Shown here: positions 7,803-15,557 of the stretch, in pieces
Numbering within the stretch: the stretch's first letter is position 1
Layout of the letters: the number at the start of each line of letters is the position of its first letter
Assembly: GCA_029243485.1 (NCBI GenBank)
Contig: JAQWRY010000079.1
Location: 85,451 to 149,450 of the forward strand
Direction: 5' to 3'
From: Candidatus Binatia bacterium
GTDB lineage: Bacteria; Desulfobacterota; Binatia; UBA12015
Length of the DNA stretch: 64,000 nucleotides
The notes under the pieces: generated by a model
Databases searched by the model: none
Seen by the model: the letters and a program-made list of their open reading frames with translations, nothing else
What the model was told of the DNA's origin: nothing
Made by a program: the position numbers and the translations under genes

Positions 7803-9629
7803 ATGACGCGTCGCATTTTCTCATTTTCCACGCCAGCATTGCTGGCGATCTGCCTTTTCCTCACCGCAGGCTGCGGCAGCGACGCTACCAGCGGTGTGGG
7901 TAGGAGCACCGGGCCCACGGAGCCCCCGACCGAGCCGGAACCGCCCGTCGAGCCTCCCCCTGGAGAGCCCTCCTGCAGCACGGGTGAGGTATTCGGAAGC
8001 ACGTTCAAGGCGATCCAGGCCAACATCTTCGAGCAGCGCGGCTGCACGCAGCAGGTCTGCCACGGCAGCTCCGCCGCCGGGGGTCTCGACCTGAGCCCGG
8101 ACGTGGCCTACCAGAACCTCTTCCAGGTGGACTCCGTCGGCAGTCGCTGGCGACTCATCGAGCCCGGCGACAAGGACCGCAGCCACCTTTGGCTGAAGGT
8201 CGCCGCGAAGCTCGATCCGAGCATCACCGTTGCGGGCGCCACGATGCCCAGCGGGCTCCCGCCCATCTCGGAGGACGAGCTCGAAGCCCTTCGTCTTTGG
8301 ATTTACGCCGGTGCTCCGGAAAACGCGACGGTCCTCGGCACCGAGGACCTGCTCGGCGCCTGCCTCCCGGAGATCAAGCCGATCATCGTCGAGCCCCTCG
8401 ACCCGCCCGCCGCCGGCGAGGGAATCCAGTTCGTCCTTCCCCCCGTTCTGCTGAAGGCATCGAGCGAGCACGAGATCTGTTTCGCGACGCACTACGACTT
8501 CACGGATCAGGTTCCCGACTGGGCGATCGATCCCACGGGTCTGTACTTCCGCTTCTCCGGTCAGGAGCTCCGCCAGGATCCGCAGAGCCATCACCTCGTG
8601 TTGATCCACGCGGACTTCGATCCCGACACCAGCGTGGACCATCCCAGTTTCGGCACCTGGACCTGCGGCGGCGGCGCCTCCCACAGCGACGTGTGTGATC
8701 CCCTCGACCTCGGATCGTGCGGGGACGACGGCTACTGCCACTCCGAGATCGACCCGGTCTCCATCGGCTGCATCGGGTACGGACCGCCCGGCGGCGGCTT
8801 CGGGATCACCGCCCAGCAGATCGGTGGTGCACAAGAAGCGCAGGCATTCATTGAGTTCCGCGAAGGCGTGTTCGGCCAGATGCCTCTGCGCGGGATCGCG
8901 TACTGGAGCTCGCACGCCTTCAACCTGACGAACGAAGACACCCTACTCAACGGCCGCATCAACTTCCCGTTCGCAGCAGAACAGACCTTCCCTCTACAGC
9001 AGATCTTCAACGTCGAAGCGGTATTCAGTCCGACGGCAGCGCCCTACACCGAGCAGACCATCTGCAACTCCGAGCAGCTCCCGCAGGGCGCGCGACTCTT
9101 CGGGCTCACGTCCCACACCCACGAGAAGGGAAAGTACTTCTGGGCCGAACTCCCCGACGGGACGATGATCTACGAGAACTTCATCTACAACGACCCTGTC
9201 AAGCAGTTCTTCAGCCCGGAGCTCGAGTTCGACTCTGAAGATCCGGCCGACCGCCGCATTCGCTACTGCGCGCGGTACAACAACGGCATGAACGCCGACG
9301 GCTCTCCGAACCCCGAACTGGTCACCCGCTCGTCTCGCGTCCCCGAGAGCGCGCGACAGACGTTCGGCGCGTGTGAGCCGGTTGCCTGCGCGGCCGGGAA
9401 CATCGGCGCGCCGTGTTCAGGAACCGGCGACGATGCCGCCTGCGACTCCACCCCGGGCGCCAGCGACGGCTTCTGCGACGCCTGCAACATCACCGGCGGG
9501 GAGAGCACCGAGAACGAGATGTTCATCCTCATCGGGCAGTACTTCATCGACCCGGCGTTCCCTCAGCCCTCGACCGACGGTCCCGTCTTCGCGGGCCTGG
9601 CTTCGGTGCGTAGTACCTCCGGCGATTAG
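7803..9629 (+). CDS. Lipoprotein with Cx4CH module and PHM-like copper monooxygenase domain
   Basis: A 608-residue secreted protein with lipobox LTAGC (Cys 24) and a Pro/Glu linker to about 57. A cytochrome-like segment follows: CTQQVCHG at 81-88 (C-x4-CH rather than CxxCH), then GGLDLS and a Pro-Met-bearing GATMPSG, the pattern of surface cytochrome-like domains in Myxococcota and Planctomycetes. The remainder resembles type II ascorbate-dependent copper monooxygenases (PHM/DBH fold): SHHLVLIH is a candidate first copper site and SHTHEKG a candidate second one. Many cysteines in the C-terminal third suggest disulfides. The start has GGGGG nine bases upstream. It lies 175 bases after the B12 operon hairpin and may be a separate unit. 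Enzyme activity is an inference; copper-site methionine was not located. Confidence 0.75.
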   Translation: MTRRIFSFSTPALLAICLFLTAGCGSDATSGVGRSTGPTEPPTEPEPPVEPPPGEPSCSTGEVFGSTFKAIQANIFEQRGCTQQVCHGSSAAGGLDLSPDVAYQNLFQVDSVGSRWRLIEPGDKDRSHLWLKVAAKLDPSITVAGATMPSGLPPISEDELEALRLWIYAGAPENATVLGTEDLLGACLPEIKPIIVEPLDPPAAGEGIQFVLPPVLLKASSEHEICFATHYDFTDQVPDWAIDPTGLYFRFSGQELRQDPQSHHLVLIHADFDPDTSVDHPSFGTWTCGGGASHSDVCDPLDLGSCGDDGYCHSEIDPVSIGCIGYGPPGGGFGITAQQIGGAQEAQAFIEFREGVFGQMPLRGIAYWSSHAFNLTNEDTLLNGRINFPFAAEQTFPLQQIFNVEAVFSPTAAPYTEQTICNSEQLPQGARLFGLTSHTHEKGKYFWAELPDGTMIYENFIYNDPVKQFFSPELEFDSEDPADRRIRYCARYNNGMNADGSPNPELVTRSSRVPESARQTFGACEPVACAAGNIGAPCSGTGDDAACDSTPGASDGFCDACNITGGESTENEMFILIGQYFIDPAFPQPSTDGPVFAGLASVRSTSGD

Positions 9630-9689
9630 AGCCCGGGGCTCAGTTCTGTGGGCCATGCCTGTGCACCTCGGGCGCACAAACATGTTGAC

Positions 9690-9721
9690 CTCAAGCCACG
9701 TCAGTTGATATGCGGCTTGAG
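9690..9721. repeat. 8-bp perfect inverted repeat in intergenic DNA
   Basis: CTCAAGCC (9690-9697) and GGCTTGAG (9714-9721) form a stem with a 16-base loop, followed by TCATTT. It lies 60 bases after the copper-protein stop and 32 bases before a small ORF. It could be a terminator for the former or an operator for the latter. Confidence 0.4.
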
Positions 9722-9753
9722 TCATTTCCCACAAAACACAGGATTCAGCCTAC

Positions 9754-9891
9754 ATGTCCCAGATCACCGACCCACTCACCGCGCTCAACCTCGCCCTGAT
9801 CGCCGCATTCGCACTCGGCCTTCTCTTGACGAGCGGCCGACGCCGGCTCGCAGCCCAAGCGACCGCGGCCAACGCGAACCGCCGGAGCTAG
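9754..9891 (+). CDS. Putative 45-residue single-pass membrane protein
   Basis: A short ORF with one hydrophobic helix (NLALIAAFALGLLL, about residues 12-25) followed by a strongly basic tail (SGRRRLAA ... NRRS), a positive-inside arrangement that would leave the N-terminus outside. AGGA lies ten bases before the ATG. It is flanked by an inverted repeat upstream and a perfect GC hairpin just downstream (9901-9919), so it looks like a discrete transcription unit. I recognise no family. Codon choice is GC-rich like its neighbours, which mildly supports coding. Confidence 0.45.
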   Translation: MSQITDPLTALNLALIAAFALGLLLTSGRRRLAAQATAANANRRS

Positions 9892-9900
9892 ATTCGAACA

Positions 9901-9919
9901 ACCGGCCTCACGGGCCGGT
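9901..9919. terminator. Perfect 7-bp hairpin between convergent genes
   Basis: ACCGGCC and GGCCGGT pair around the loop TCACG. It follows the 45-residue ORF by nine bases on the plus strand and overlaps the stop codon of the thioesterase on the minus strand, so it may end transcription from both sides. No run of T is present on the plus strand beyond TCTTCG. Confidence 0.45.
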
Positions 9920-10324
9920 CTTCGTCCCCACCGGCTCGCCGGCCAGATCGGAGCCCTGCTCGACACAGAGGAGGCGCACGCGACCGGTCGAGACGATCCG
10001 CCCCTCTTCGTCGCGCGACGTGGCCTCCCAGAGTTGCACCCGCCGCCCGCGCGTCACTGGCGTCGCTCGAATCGTAATGCGCCCGGACCGAACTGCCCGC
10101 ACGAAGCTCGTATGGTTCTCCAACCCGACGACGCCGCAGCCGCGCGCCCGCGCGTCCATGCCGGCACCAGTCGAGCAGACCGTCTCCACCACGCTACAGT
10201 GAACCCCGCCATGAACGATGCCGTAGGGCTGATGATGCTTCGGCCCTACGTCGTACTCGGCGACGACCTCGTCTCGGTCGGCCGAGAGGATCCGGAGCCC
10301 TAGGTGTTGATCCCAATCATTCAT
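9908..10324 (-). CDS. PaaI-type hotdog-fold acyl-CoA thioesterase
   Basis: 138 residues starting at ATG 10324 (MNDWDQHLGL). The core HQPYGIVHGGVHCSVVET matches the hotdog motif of the PaaI/4HBT family: the HGGV turn begins the central helix and the Glu in VVET is a catalytic candidate. The strand SFVRAVRSGRITIRATPV is the usual dimer-interface region. These enzymes hydrolyse aromatic or fatty acyl-CoA thioesters in the cytoplasm. The start lies four bases after the stop of the upstream GST-like gene, so the two are one operon. Longer upstream frames overlap that gene and are rejected. Confidence 0.88.
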   Translation of the reverse strand: MNDWDQHLGLRILSADRDEVVAEYDVGPKHHQPYGIVHGGVHCSVVETVCSTGAGMDARARGCGVVGLENHTSFVRAVRSGRITIRATPVTRGRRVQLWEATSRDEEGRIVSTGRVRLLCVEQGSDLAGEPVGTKTGP

Positions 10325-10328
10325 GCTC

Positions 10329-11099
10329 TCAGAGCTCCATTGGGAGGCGCAGGTATTCGTGAAACACGAAATCCCGGTGCGCACGAAGCGCCGGCGTAAA
10401 CGCGGCGCGGGTCTCTTCGTCCTGCGCGGTGAACATGGGGCGGAGCGCATCCGGAAGAGCACACTGCTCGGGCGGAAGCGGCTCGATCAAGTTGGAGAAC
10501 GCCGCCCAATAGATGTCGAGCGCGCCCAGACGATTGCCGAAGAAGAACTGATCGCCCTCGTTCCGGCGGAGCTCCAACAGCGAATCGAGCTGGTGAAGGA
10601 TCGAGACGCAGCGCGCGATCGCCGTCTCCGCAACATCGGCGGAGTGATACCCGTACTCCTGACCGAGGTGCCGCAGGAAGCCTGCCTCCGGGTTCGTCCT
10701 TAGCCCCTCGTGGATCGAGAGCAGGCGCCGACACCAACCAAGGCCCATCTCGCCACATATCTCGTGTGCGAGACCAAAGAAGAGTGTCCGATCGGCCTGC
10801 GTAGCCGGCAGCAGAGACGGCTCCGAAGAAACTCGCTCGGCCAGGAAGAGAATCTCAGCCCATCCGCTCCGGGGCCGCTCCTGCTCCCAAGCCGCGACCG
10901 GATAGCTTTCCTGGCCACTCCACTCGCGAAGAAGCTCGGGAGGGTCGTCGGGCGTGGAGTTCACCAGAAGATACGGGATCTTCTTGCGTTCCATGATGCC
11001 CTTCGCGGCCTGCGACCAGGGACTCGGGAGTCCCTGGAGGAGGAGGAGCCGCATCCCCGGAAGATTTTTCGCTTCGCGGATACTGATTGGTGTGGCCAT
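10329..11099 (-). CDS. Glutathione S-transferase-like protein
   Basis: 256 residues. An N-terminal thioredoxin-like part carries GLPSPWSQAAKGIMERKKIPY (a Ser/Pro turn where GSTs bind glutathione) and the ESYPVAAWE strand with the cis-Pro. A helical C-terminal domain holds the conserved LGALDIYWAAF, matching the GST N-capping box region (LSALDIYWA) of this subfamily. About 30 residues longer than usual, with an insert near residues 85-140. Role probably conjugation or isomerisation of an electrophile. It is first in an operon with the thioesterase, a pairing often seen in aromatic or unusual-acid catabolism. Substrate unknown. Confidence 0.8.
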   Translation of the reverse strand: MATPISIREAKNLPGMRLLLLQGLPSPWSQAAKGIMERKKIPYLLVNSTPDDPPELLREWSGQESYPVAAWEQERPRSGWAEILFLAERVSSEPSLLPATQADRTLFFGLAHEICGEMGLGWCRRLLSIHEGLRTNPEAGFLRHLGQEYGYHSADVAETAIARCVSILHQLDSLLELRRNEGDQFFFGNRLGALDIYWAAFSNLIEPLPPEQCALPDALRPMFTAQDEETRAAFTPALRAHRDFVFHEYLRLPMEL

Positions 11100-11153
11100 G
11101 GGCCGGAGCTAGCATCGGGCATGGGGTCCGGCGAGTCCGCCCCCAGCCGGGGG

Positions 11154-12164
11154 TCAGGATTCGGGCTGCGGCGGATGCGCGTCGTTCTGGGTCGGTGCGG
11201 GGAGCTCGACGACGGTCACTCCGGTGACGCCGTAGCGCTCACGGAGGTCGTCCACAGCCTCCGCCATCACCGCATGCCAGTCCCAATCGACGAACAGATC
11301 GGTGTTCATCCGACTTCCTCTCTCAAAACCCGTCATGACGGTATCTGGATGGAAATGCCCGACTCCCGGATCGATGAGTCCTGCCGTCGTAAACGTGAGC
11401 CCTAGATGGAAGTCGAGGATGACCTCGAGCAGAAGCTCGTAGCCGATCCCGGACTTCGACATTCCGGCCTCCATCCCCGCCACATCGAGCTCTCCGGCCA
11501 TATCCGTATTGAACCCACCGAGGATGTGCAGGAGATCGTGCGGGACCAGGACTTCGCTGAAGCTGCCCTTCTCTCCCGGAATCGGAAACTGGCGCTCACG
11601 GTAGAAATCGTAGAACACGCGGCCGAGCGTCTCCCGCGGGAATGTTTCGTATTTGTAGTACTGCCGAGCGACGTTCTCGTCGCCTCGGTACTGGCGGAAG
11701 CTCTCGATGACGGTCCCGAGTTTTCCAAGGAACCCGTCGCCGGGAACGATCCCCGAGGCGAGGCTCCGCCGGGAGTAGTCCCACAGGAGGCGCTTCATTC
11801 GTTTGTCACGCACCTGATGAAGCGACATGAGCGTGTCGGGCGCGACGTCCAGAGCGCTTGCGAATCGGTCGACGATCGCAACTTCTTGCTTGTCGACGAC
11901 GCCATCGAGGTACGGCATCAAGACCAGGAACTGCACGACCTGTTCGCGGCGCTCCCTGTCGGGAAGTGCCGCAGCAAGCCCCTCCGGCGAGATCGGGGCC
12001 AACGCATCCACGTCGATGTCCTCGCGGAGAACGTGGCGCGCGGTCGCCGTGAGCATGTCACGCTCGATCGCATCCAATTCCGGGCGTCGGTGTGCCAGGG
12101 CCACCGACTTCATCGCTGCCAGGTAGGCTCGTGCTTGCTCCTGGGTCCAGCTGACCTGCGCCAT
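11154..12164 (-). CDS. COQ4-family protein with TerB-like N-terminal helical domain
   Basis: 336 residues. The C-terminal half holds the exact COQ4 metal motif HDxxHx11E: H209, D210, H213 and E225 in VPHDLLHILGGFNTDMAGE. COQ4 is needed for ubiquinone synthesis and has been linked to oxidative decarboxylation at C1 of the ring. The N-terminal 130 residues look like a TerB-type bundle (LMPYLDGVVDKQEVAIVDRF, acidic metal-like positions), not usual in stand-alone COQ4. The C-terminus has a short Pro/Asp tail. No other quinone gene is nearby, so a role in another quinone or isoprenoid pathway is possible. The gene is alone on the minus strand. Confidence 0.85.
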   Translation of the reverse strand: MAQVSWTQEQARAYLAAMKSVALAHRRPELDAIERDMLTATARHVLREDIDVDALAPISPEGLAAALPDRERREQVVQFLVLMPYLDGVVDKQEVAIVDRFASALDVAPDTLMSLHQVRDKRMKRLLWDYSRRSLASGIVPGDGFLGKLGTVIESFRQYRGDENVARQYYKYETFPRETLGRVFYDFYRERQFPIPGEKGSFSEVLVPHDLLHILGGFNTDMAGELDVAGMEAGMSKSGIGYELLLEVILDFHLGLTFTTAGLIDPGVGHFHPDTVMTGFERGSRMNTDLFVDWDWHAVMAEAVDDLRERYGVTGVTVVELPAPTQNDAHPPQPES

Positions 12165-12289
12165 CTCGTCCTCCAGTTCTCGTCGGAACTTCCCAGATTA
12201 TCGGGCAGTTGTGAAATAGACATGAACCCGTGCGGCGGGCTGGCCAAGAACCCGGAGATCGCGCCTATCAGGGGCCATGCCCACTCCTC

Positions 12290-12690
12290 ATCCTGACCAA
12301 CCCGAACCTGCTCGACCCGGAGGCCGGGAAGATCCGCGACGGCCACCACGTCCTGATCGAGGCCCATGTCCACGTGCCCCTCACAGCCATGGATCTCGCG
12401 GCAATGACCCGGAAGCCGGCGATGCTGGTCGCGTACAAAGCCGCGCCGATCATGCGCCGGGTGCTGAAGCGCGGCTTCACGACGGTACGAGACACCGCCG
12501 GCGCCGTGTGACCTATTTCAAAATCGACGAACTCGGTCGGGAACTCGGAATGCCGGCCGTGAGCCTCGAGAGGTTATCTGACGTGCTCGACGCCGGCCTT
12601 GCTTCGCTCGAGCGCTGCCGCGACGCCGCCGTCCGCGTGGGATTCGACGCCGATTTCCCCGGCGAGACGCACGATGCGCGACATCCCCCT
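12290..12690 (+). pseudogene. Relic of an imidazolonepropionase-type amidohydrolase
   Basis: Three pieces of a metal-dependent amidohydrolase can be read in order. The N-terminal strand region (LTNPNLLDPEAGKIRDG) runs straight into the metal-binding AHVHVPL segment and on to MRRVLKRGFTTVRDTAG, losing roughly 40 residues between them. That frame ends at the TGA at 12509. Shifting frame by two at once gives a later part, IDELGRELGMPAVSLERLSDVLDAGLASL followed by VGFDADFPGETHDA, the usual FGTDLLGE..H region. Everything in between and after is gone. With a frame change, two deletions and no end, the gene cannot be functional. Confidence 0.7.
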
Positions 12691-12841
12691 CCCGACCGGC
12701 CAAGGCGACCACCTACCGGCCATCATGCAGAACGGCCGGTAAGTGGTGAATCGCCTATCGTTAGTGTGGTCCTGGGAGCCCACACTTCTCACTCGCAGAG
12801 CGCGTCGAACGAGTCAGAGGTGGGGGCTTCCGACGTCGAGC

Positions 12842-13033
12842 TCAAACACTCGAGTCGGGGGACGATGCGAGCGTCATCGCGTTGAAGAGTGCGACCCAGC
12901 TCCCCTCGTCAAAGAAGCCCTTCAAGTCCGAGGGGCTCGCGCCAAAGTGGGTGTCGGGGTTCTCCCAGACTTCGACCTCGGCACCGTCGAAGTAGACTTT
13001 CTGCAGTTCGGGGTTGGCTTCCATTCTTTCCAC
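12842..13033 (-). CDS. Small uncharacterised acidic protein, second of a two-gene unit
   Basis: 63 residues. GTG at 13033 is preceded by GGAGGT at four bases, which favours it over the ATG three codons later. The product is acidic with aromatic residues (YFDGAEVEVWENPDTHFG, then GFFDEGSWVALFNAMTLA). I know no family name. Its gene begins 31 bases after the stop of the 59-residue gene upstream on the same strand, so they are probably co-transcribed. Good ribosome-binding sites on both argue for real small proteins. Confidence 0.5.
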   Translation of the reverse strand: MERMEANPELQKVYFDGAEVEVWENPDTHFGASPSDLKGFFDEGSWVALFNAMTLASSPDSSV

Positions 13034-13064
13034 GGTGACCTCCGTGCGAGTTTGCGGGTTCGAA

Positions 13065-13244
13065 CTACGCCGCGATTCCGGTCGCGAGCTGTTCCAAGTC
13101 GAACTGACAGCCGCGGAAGTTTCCCCCGAGGCGGACGCGACCGCTGTTGACCATGTAGACGACCGTGGCGAGCAGCTCAGCTTCGGACGAAGCGTCTTCG
13201 GAGACGGCGGTGACCAGATCGAGCATCGTGATTTTAGGGGCCAT
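13065..13244 (-). CDS. Small uncharacterised protein, possible winged-helix
   Basis: 59 residues from ATG 13244, with an excellent AAGGAGGAA site six bases upstream. The sequence (MAPKITMLDLVTAVSE...ELLATVVYMVNSGRVRLGGNF) reads as two helices then a short beta wing ending in Gly-Asn, similar to small winged-helix modules that sense segment number ('ELVATVVHLVNSGRVRL'). I infer a DNA-binding or scaffold role with low certainty. It is first in a two-gene unit. An AT-rich imperfect palindrome lies 87-132 bases upstream of the start and could be its operator or promoter region. Confidence 0.6.
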   Translation of the reverse strand: MAPKITMLDLVTAVSEDASSEAELLATVVYMVNSGRVRLGGNFRGCQFDLEQLATGIAA

Positions 13245-13330
13245 GATGAGTTCCTCCTTGACCCTGACTACAGCAAGCGCTGTGCCAGCCCGCCGGCCCG
13301 GTCCCTCGGGCAGGCAGAGGGCGCCTCTCA

Positions 13331-13376
13331 ATGCCGAATTCCCTTGCAAATTAATGACTTACAAGGAATTCCGCAT
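13331..13376. repeat. AT-rich imperfect palindrome upstream of the small two-gene unit
   Basis: ATGCCGAATTCCCTTG (13331-13346) and CAAGGAATTCCGCAT (13362-13376) are reverse complements apart from one extra C and one mismatch, around a 15-base AT-rich centre. The composition is strikingly unlike the surrounding GC-rich DNA. Read on the minus strand it lies just upstream of the 59-residue gene. It may be a regulator site, or the end of a lost mobile element. The rest of 13245-13680 holds no gene I can support. Confidence 0.5.
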
Positions 13377-13684
13377 GGCCCTTGCGCATCGAACGAACGT
13401 GCGGCGAACCGCACACTTGAGTTGCCGACCGCCTCCGTTGGTTCACACCCGTCGCCCGTGGTTAGCACTCCGCGGGTGAAATCTTGCAGCGGTGGCATGA
13501 GGGCGAAAGCGCCCTCGAACCAATTCCCCCTGTTCGCCTCGAAGGCGAAGGAGAGGTGCGACCGCGATGAAGGCTCCGACAAACCTCGTTGGTCCGCGGT
13601 TTACGGATTCGAACACCACGAGATCGATGAAGTCCGCGGCACGATCTCTCGCGGAATCATCTCCAGCGCAATCCAGTCCGGCGA

Positions 13685-14200
13685 CCGCTTCCGCCTTCGG
13701 ACGTTCATTGGGAAAGTACGCCTCCGGGATCGTGGGAGCAGCTTCAGTCACCGGAGGCGGGAGGGTTTCCGACTTCCTCCGGAGAAGTTCGTCGGGATCG
13801 CACCCCGCGTGCGGCGCGGCCCCCGTCGCGATCTCGTAGCGGAGGCCGCCACGCGCGTAGATGTCTGCCTGCGCAGTGGCGGGCGCTCCCCAGGCACGCT
13901 CGGGCGCCATGTAGGCGAGCGTGCCCGAGAACGTTGGCCGACGACGGTCCCGACGCCCTAGATCTCGGACAAGCCGAAGTCCGAGATGTGCGCGACTCCG
14001 TCCTCGTCCAGCAGAACGTTGCTCGGCGTGACATCCCCGTGCGTGATGTCATGCGCATGCAGCGACTCCAGCGCGCGACTCAACACGATCGCGAGGCGCC
14101 GGAGCGTCGTGAGACGTGGCCGACCGTCGTTGAGTAGACCCGCGAGCGTTTCGGGGAACACATTCAATCGTTGGCAAGACGATCTCGCTTGGTCGCCCAG
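13685..14200 (-). pseudogene. Relic of a PknB-type Ser/Thr protein kinase
   Basis: Read on the minus strand, a frame from about 14200 gives the helix LRRLAIVLSRALESLHAHDI, the catalytic loop THGDVTPSNVLLDE and the DFG segment (ISDFGLSEI), then a stop at 13958. In another frame, 13910 onward, come the activation-segment MAPERAWG and ADIYARGGLRYEIATGAAPH, kinase subdomains VIII-IX, with spoiled residues. The N-lobe with the Gly loop and the ATP-binding Lys is missing, and the C-terminus dissolves after about 13685. Frame break plus truncations at both ends make this a pseudogene. Confidence 0.75.
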
Positions 14201-14297
14201 TTCACTCGCAGCTGCAACCGGCCAGTTGATCAATCCGCCCGACCGAACCCCCACCCAGACCTTCCGCTCCCCCCCAAGAATCCGGTACGATCAGTCC

Positions 14298-15557
14298 ATG
14301 CCGAAAGCCCAAAGAGCACTCCTCACCGCCGTAGCCCTGACCCTCCTCGCCGCAGCCTGCGGCGACTCCAACACCATCGGCACGCCCACCCCCCCCGCCG
14401 TCCCAGCCACCGTCGATCCCGGCACCGGCCCTTGGGAGCTCGTCGCGACCGACCGGGTTCGCGAGGAATGCGGTCTCGACCCCGATCTCCTCGAGGCCGC
14501 CGACGCTCGACTGGAGAGGCCGTGGGCAGTCGTCCGGTACGGCAAGCTCTGTCACGAGTACTACCCCGACGGCCCCGACACGGCGACGCGCCTCTTCTCT
14601 GCAACGAAGACCATGGCCGCGACCGTAACCGGCATGGCCGTCTATGAGTCGCGCGACTTCGAGCGCACTGGCCGCAAGACCGGGCCGCTCAGCGACACCG
14701 ATCGGGTCGATCACTGGCTCGACTCCGTTACGTTCAATCCGGATGCGCAGATCGCGCACGTTCTCGGGATGGTCGCGTTCAACGAAGACCTCTCTTACGG
14801 CAACAAGGAACATCGCTACGACGCGGGCGGCAGCCGAGAGATCAATCGGCTCTCCGACGTCGTGAACACCGTGATCGCGCAGGACCCGGGGCGGCTCGGG
14901 GCCAACATCGAGGAGTTCTGGCAGACGCACATGGTTCAGAAGCTCGGCTTTCGGAACTCGACGTGGACCGACGGCGCGACGGACAAGAGCTTCGCATCGA
15001 CCTGGAACGGCATCGCACGCGACATGGCGCGGCTCGGGCTTCTGATCCTCAACCGCGGCGTCTGGAACGGCGAACGTCTTCTCAGCGAAGACTGGATTTA
15101 CAAGACGACCCACCCGTCGTTCGAAGACGCCAATACCAGCTACGGCTACCTCACCTGGCTGGAGGCGAACTCGAACTATCACTTCGGTGGCATCCTCGGA
15201 GGCCTGAAGTTCCAGGCCCCGCTCGACGCCTGCACGCCCCCCGCCATCAACGCCTTCTTCCCCCATGGCATCTCGCAGGCGACCGACTGCAATTACGAGG
15301 CTCCGTGGGGGTGCGACCAGGAACTCGACGTCGGCGTCTGGACCGCGAACGGCGCCGGTGGGCAGCTCATCATGGGCCACCCCGGACTCGACATGGTTCT
15401 GGTCGTGAAGAATCTCGGGAGCAGCTCCTTCGGAGGCAGCCTCTGGGGCCCACTCCGGCCGGCCCTCGTCGCCGAAGACCCCCGCTTCCAGGGGGACGAG
15501 GAAGCCTTCTGCGCCGCGTACGCCGCCGCCGGCTACGCTCCCGACCTGAAGCAGTAG
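14298..15557 (+). CDS. Beta-lactamase-fold serine hydrolase lipoprotein
   Basis: 419 residues starting at ATG 14298. The signal peptide ends in lipobox LLAAAC (Cys 21). FSATKT gives the class C / EstB SxxK motif (Ser 101, Lys 104). The DPGRLGANIEEFW region and TWNGIARDMARLGLLILNRG are the conserved mid-domain of family PF00144, and GAGGQLIMGHPGLDMV is the HxG-like KTG-equivalent strand. These proteins act as esterases, amidases or D-aminopeptidases outside the cytoplasm. The gene for an acyl-CoA ligase begins at the base after its stop, so they are one operon. No clear ribosome-binding site was seen. Substrate unknown. Confidence 0.88.
   Translation: MPKAQRALLTAVALTLLAAACGDSNTIGTPTPPAVPATVDPGTGPWELVATDRVREECGLDPDLLEAADARLERPWAVVRYGKLCHEYYPDGPDTATRLFSATKTMAATVTGMAVYESRDFERTGRKTGPLSDTDRVDHWLDSVTFNPDAQIAHVLGMVAFNEDLSYGNKEHRYDAGGSREINRLSDVVNTVIAQDPGRLGANIEEFWQTHMVQKLGFRNSTWTDGATDKSFASTWNGIARDMARLGLLILNRGVWNGERLLSEDWIYKTTHPSFEDANTSYGYLTWLEANSNYHFGGILGGLKFQAPLDACTPPAINAFFPHGISQATDCNYEAPWGCDQELDVGVWTANGAGGQLIMGHPGLDMVLVVKNLGSSSFGGSLWGPLRPALVAEDPRFQGDEEAFCAAYAAAGYAPDLKQ

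Noticed and set aside
12764..12784. GTGTGG...CCACAC hairpin
   Set aside because: Only six pairs, no gene ends directly before it except a relic; likely chance in GC-rich DNA.
13590..13625. T-loop-like GGATTCGAACAC as a tRNA gene
   Set aside because: Flanking bases do not pair as a T stem and no anticodon or acceptor arm can be drawn.
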